Shown here one piece after another: positions 6,633 to 7,891 of a stretch of 7,891 nucleotides of DNA. Position numbers and translations under genes: made by a program. The notes under the pieces are model-generated. The model saw only the letters and a program-made list of their open reading frames with translations. It ran no database searches and had not been told where the DNA came from. This DNA comes from an uncultured Bacteroidales bacterium (lineage in GTDB: Bacteria; Bacteroidota; Bacteroidia; Bacteroidales; UBA932). Each line of letters starts with the position of its first letter. Within the stretch, counting starts at the first letter, position 1. The DNA is taken from NCBI GenBank assembly GCA_946184255.1, contig CAMHFA010000041.1:1-7891 (forward strand). The letters are read 5' to 3'.

Positions 6633-7400
6633 ATGGCGATGCATTCCTTCCAGCTTTTTCTGGCCGTGATGGCTCTGCTCGCCATCGTGGTATTCATATG
6701 TCTGTTTTATGTTGATGCCGGTTACGGCAAATTCTACCAGCCCAAGTGGGGACCGTCCATCGGTAACCGCTTGGGCTGGATCCTTATGGAAGCACCGGTC
6801 TTCATAGCCATGCTCCTCTTATGGTGGTTTTCCGACAGGAAGACCGATCCTGTGAGACTGGTTTTTCTTTTACTTTTTGAGCTTCATTATTTCCACCGCT
6901 CCTTCATATTCCCTCTCCAGATACGTGGCAGAAGTCGCATGCCCTTGAGTATCATACTGATGGGAGCTGTATTCAACACCTTGAATGCCTTGATGCAGGG
7001 AGGTTGGATATTCTATCTGTCACCTCTGGAGCGTTATCCTTCAAGTTGGCTGTCAAGCCTTCCATTTATCCTTGGCACACTTTTATTCTTTGCCGGAATG
7101 TCCGTGAATATCGGTTCTGACTCGATAATCCGCAATCTGAGAAAGCCAGGTGACACTGCGCATTATCTTCCTAAGGGAGGCATGTTCAGATATGTCACCA
7201 GTGCCAACTATTTCGGGGAATTCGTAGAATGGGTTGGCTTTGCCATCCTGACCTGGTCATGGTCGGGAGCAGTGTTTGCACTTTGGACTTTTGCGAATCT
7301 GGCTCCACGGGCTTCCAGGATCTACGACATGTATTCCAGGGAGTTCCCGGACGAACTTGACACCAGCAAGACAAAAAGGATGATTCCTTTCATATTCTGA
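6633..7400 (+). CDS. Steroid 5-alpha-reductase-like membrane enzyme (3-oxo-5-alpha-steroid 4-dehydrogenase family)
   Basis: This 255-residue membrane protein closely resembles eukaryotic SRD5A1/SRD5A2 (about 255-260 residues), which use NADPH to reduce the C4=C5 bond of 3-oxo-delta4 steroids in the 5-alpha sense. Shared motifs: GYGKF (30-34), GWILMEAP (48-55), ELHYFHRSFIFPLQIRGR (83-100), NIGSDSIIRNLRKPGDT (159-175), GGMFRYVTSANYFGEFVEW (182-200) and the terminal IPFIF. By alignment from memory with human SRD5A2, the substrate-keto-binding pair Glu57/Tyr91 corresponds to Glu53/Tyr86 here, and NADPH-site residues Asn160, Asp164 and Arg171 to Asn159, Asp163 and Arg170. The His in the human NIHSD motif is Gly here. 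About six to seven membrane helices are expected. In gut Bacteroidales such enzymes (5AR) convert 3-oxo-delta4-lithocholate to the allo (5-alpha) bile acid; substrate here is inferred, and could be a bile acid, steroid hormone or sterol-derived enone. Confidence 0.92.
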   Translation: MAMHSFQLFLAVMALLAIVVFICLFYVDAGYGKFYQPKWGPSIGNRLGWILMEAPVFIAMLLLWWFSDRKTDPVRLVFLLLFELHYFHRSFIFPLQIRGRSRMPLSIILMGAVFNTLNALMQGGWIFYLSPLERYPSSWLSSLPFILGTLLFFAGMSVNIGSDSIIRNLRKPGDTAHYLPKGGMFRYVTSANYFGEFVEWVGFAILTWSWSGAVFALWTFANLAPRASRIYDMYSREFPDELDTSKTKRMIPFIF

Positions 7401-7404
7401 TAAT

Positions 7405-7891
7405 ATGCCCCAGATCGACTCTCCAATCTTCACTCCGGTGCGTATCGGACCGGTGACCTTGCGAAACAGGATCATCCGTTCTGCCGCTTTTGAGAATATG
7501 GCTTATGGAAACAAGCCTTCACAGGACTTGAAGGATTATCATGTAGCTGTTGCGCGGGGTGGGGTTGGGATGACAACGCTGGCATATGCATCGGTTAACC
7601 GGAGCGGTCTCTCATTCGACGGCCAGCTGTGGATGCGGGAAGAGATCGTTCCTGCCTTGAAGGAGATTACGGATGCAGTCCATGAGCAAGGGGCAAAGGT
7701 CTCGATCCAGTTGGGGCACTGCGGTAACATGACTCATCGCGCGACCTGTGGCTGCATGCCGGTCGGTGCCTCGGGTGGTTTCAATCTTTATTCTCCTACC
7801 TTTGTACGCAAACTCAAGGTTGATGAGATTGAATCACTTGTGGAAGACTTCGGCCGGTCGGTGGGACTTGCCCGTCGGGCCGGGTTCGATT
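7405..7891 (+). CDS. Old Yellow Enzyme-family NADH:flavin oxidoreductase, 3'-truncated
   Basis: The first 162 residues of an FMN-dependent TIM-barrel enoate reductase; the frame is still open at the window end. Typical opening: IFTPVRIGPVTLRNRIIRSA (8-27), then YHVAVARGGVGMTTLAYASV (45-64) and the barrel strand KVSIQLGHCG (98-107), equivalent to the family's QLxHxGR with Gln102 and His105 for FMN/substrate contact; the usual Arg after the Gly is Asn here. Larger relatives (BaiCD, BaiH, 2,4-dienoyl-CoA reductase) carry a C-terminal FeS and FAD/NAD domain that cannot be checked here. Placed 4 nt after the 5-alpha-reductase gene, it is a good candidate for the companion 5-beta-reductase (5BR) or another delta4/delta1 3-oxosteroid reductase, as reported beside 5AR in some Bacteroidales. 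Substrate is inferred from context; generic enone reduction is an alternative. Confidence 0.88.
   Translation, partial: MPQIDSPIFTPVRIGPVTLRNRIIRSAAFENMAYGNKPSQDLKDYHVAVARGGVGMTTLAYASVNRSGLSFDGQLWMREEIVPALKEITDAVHEQGAKVSIQLGHCGNMTHRATCGCMPVGASGGFNLYSPTFVRKLKVDEIESLVEDFGRSVGLARRAGFD

Larger units (their letters stand above)
1276..7891 (+). other. Probable single operon: hypB, FeS flavoprotein, hypA, two membrane proteins, 5-alpha-reductase, OYE
   Basis: Seven consecutive + strand genes are separated by 12, 1, 11, 11, 21 and 4 nt. None of these gaps has room for a terminator and none shows one. The preceding gap of 55 nt after the GH13 gene is the largest in the window and a natural boundary, since the GH13 gene is also unrelated in function. 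The unit continues past the right edge, because the last gene is incomplete. Co-transcription is inferred from spacing and orientation only. Confidence 0.7.

Noticed and set aside
1..7891. CRISPR array, tRNA, rRNA, insertion sequence or phage-type genes
   Set aside because: No regularly spaced repeats, no RNA-gene-like stretches, and no transposase or integrase motifs were seen; almost the whole window is coding.

Overview
The window looks like a chromosomal segment of an anaerobic gut bacterium of the Bacteroidota (order Bacteroidales likely). The signs are a SusA/neopullulanase-like GH13 enzyme, compact same-strand genes mostly without clear Shine-Dalgarno sequences, roughly balanced base composition, and a steroid 5-alpha-reductase homologue next to an Old Yellow Enzyme (OYE) homologue, a pairing reported for bile-acid-transforming Bacteroidales. 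Genus cannot be fixed from the sequence alone.

Layout, all on the + strand. Positions 3-1220 hold the 3' part of a GH13 neopullulanase/cyclomaltodextrinase with an odd Gln/Gly-rich insertion; its 5' end lies outside. A 55-nt gap (1221-1275) follows, with a nested inverted repeat that reaches the next start codon. From 1276 to the window end runs a tight series with gaps of only 1 to 21 nt: hypB (nickel GTPase), a 941-residue iron-sulfur flavoprotein with a GltD-like core, hypA (nickel chaperone), a 118-residue small membrane protein, a 363-residue polytopic membrane protein resembling DUF5692, a steroid 5-alpha-reductase-like membrane enzyme, and the start of an OYE-family flavin enoate reductase cut by the window end.

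How the genes may work together. The two last genes are both of types that reduce the C4=C5 double bond of 3-oxo-delta4 steroids and bile acids, in the alpha and beta sense respectively. The large flavoprotein carries several FeS sites, an FAD site and an NAD(P)H site, so it could move electrons between ferredoxin and NAD(P)H and supply the reductases. HypA and HypB normally load nickel into [NiFe]-hydrogenase, yet no hydrogenase subunit or other hyp gene is visible here. The most notable aspect is this combination: nickel maturation factors wrapped around an electron-transfer flavoprotein, followed by two uncharacterised membrane proteins and a steroid-reductase pair, in what looks like one transcription unit. 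The functional link is inference.
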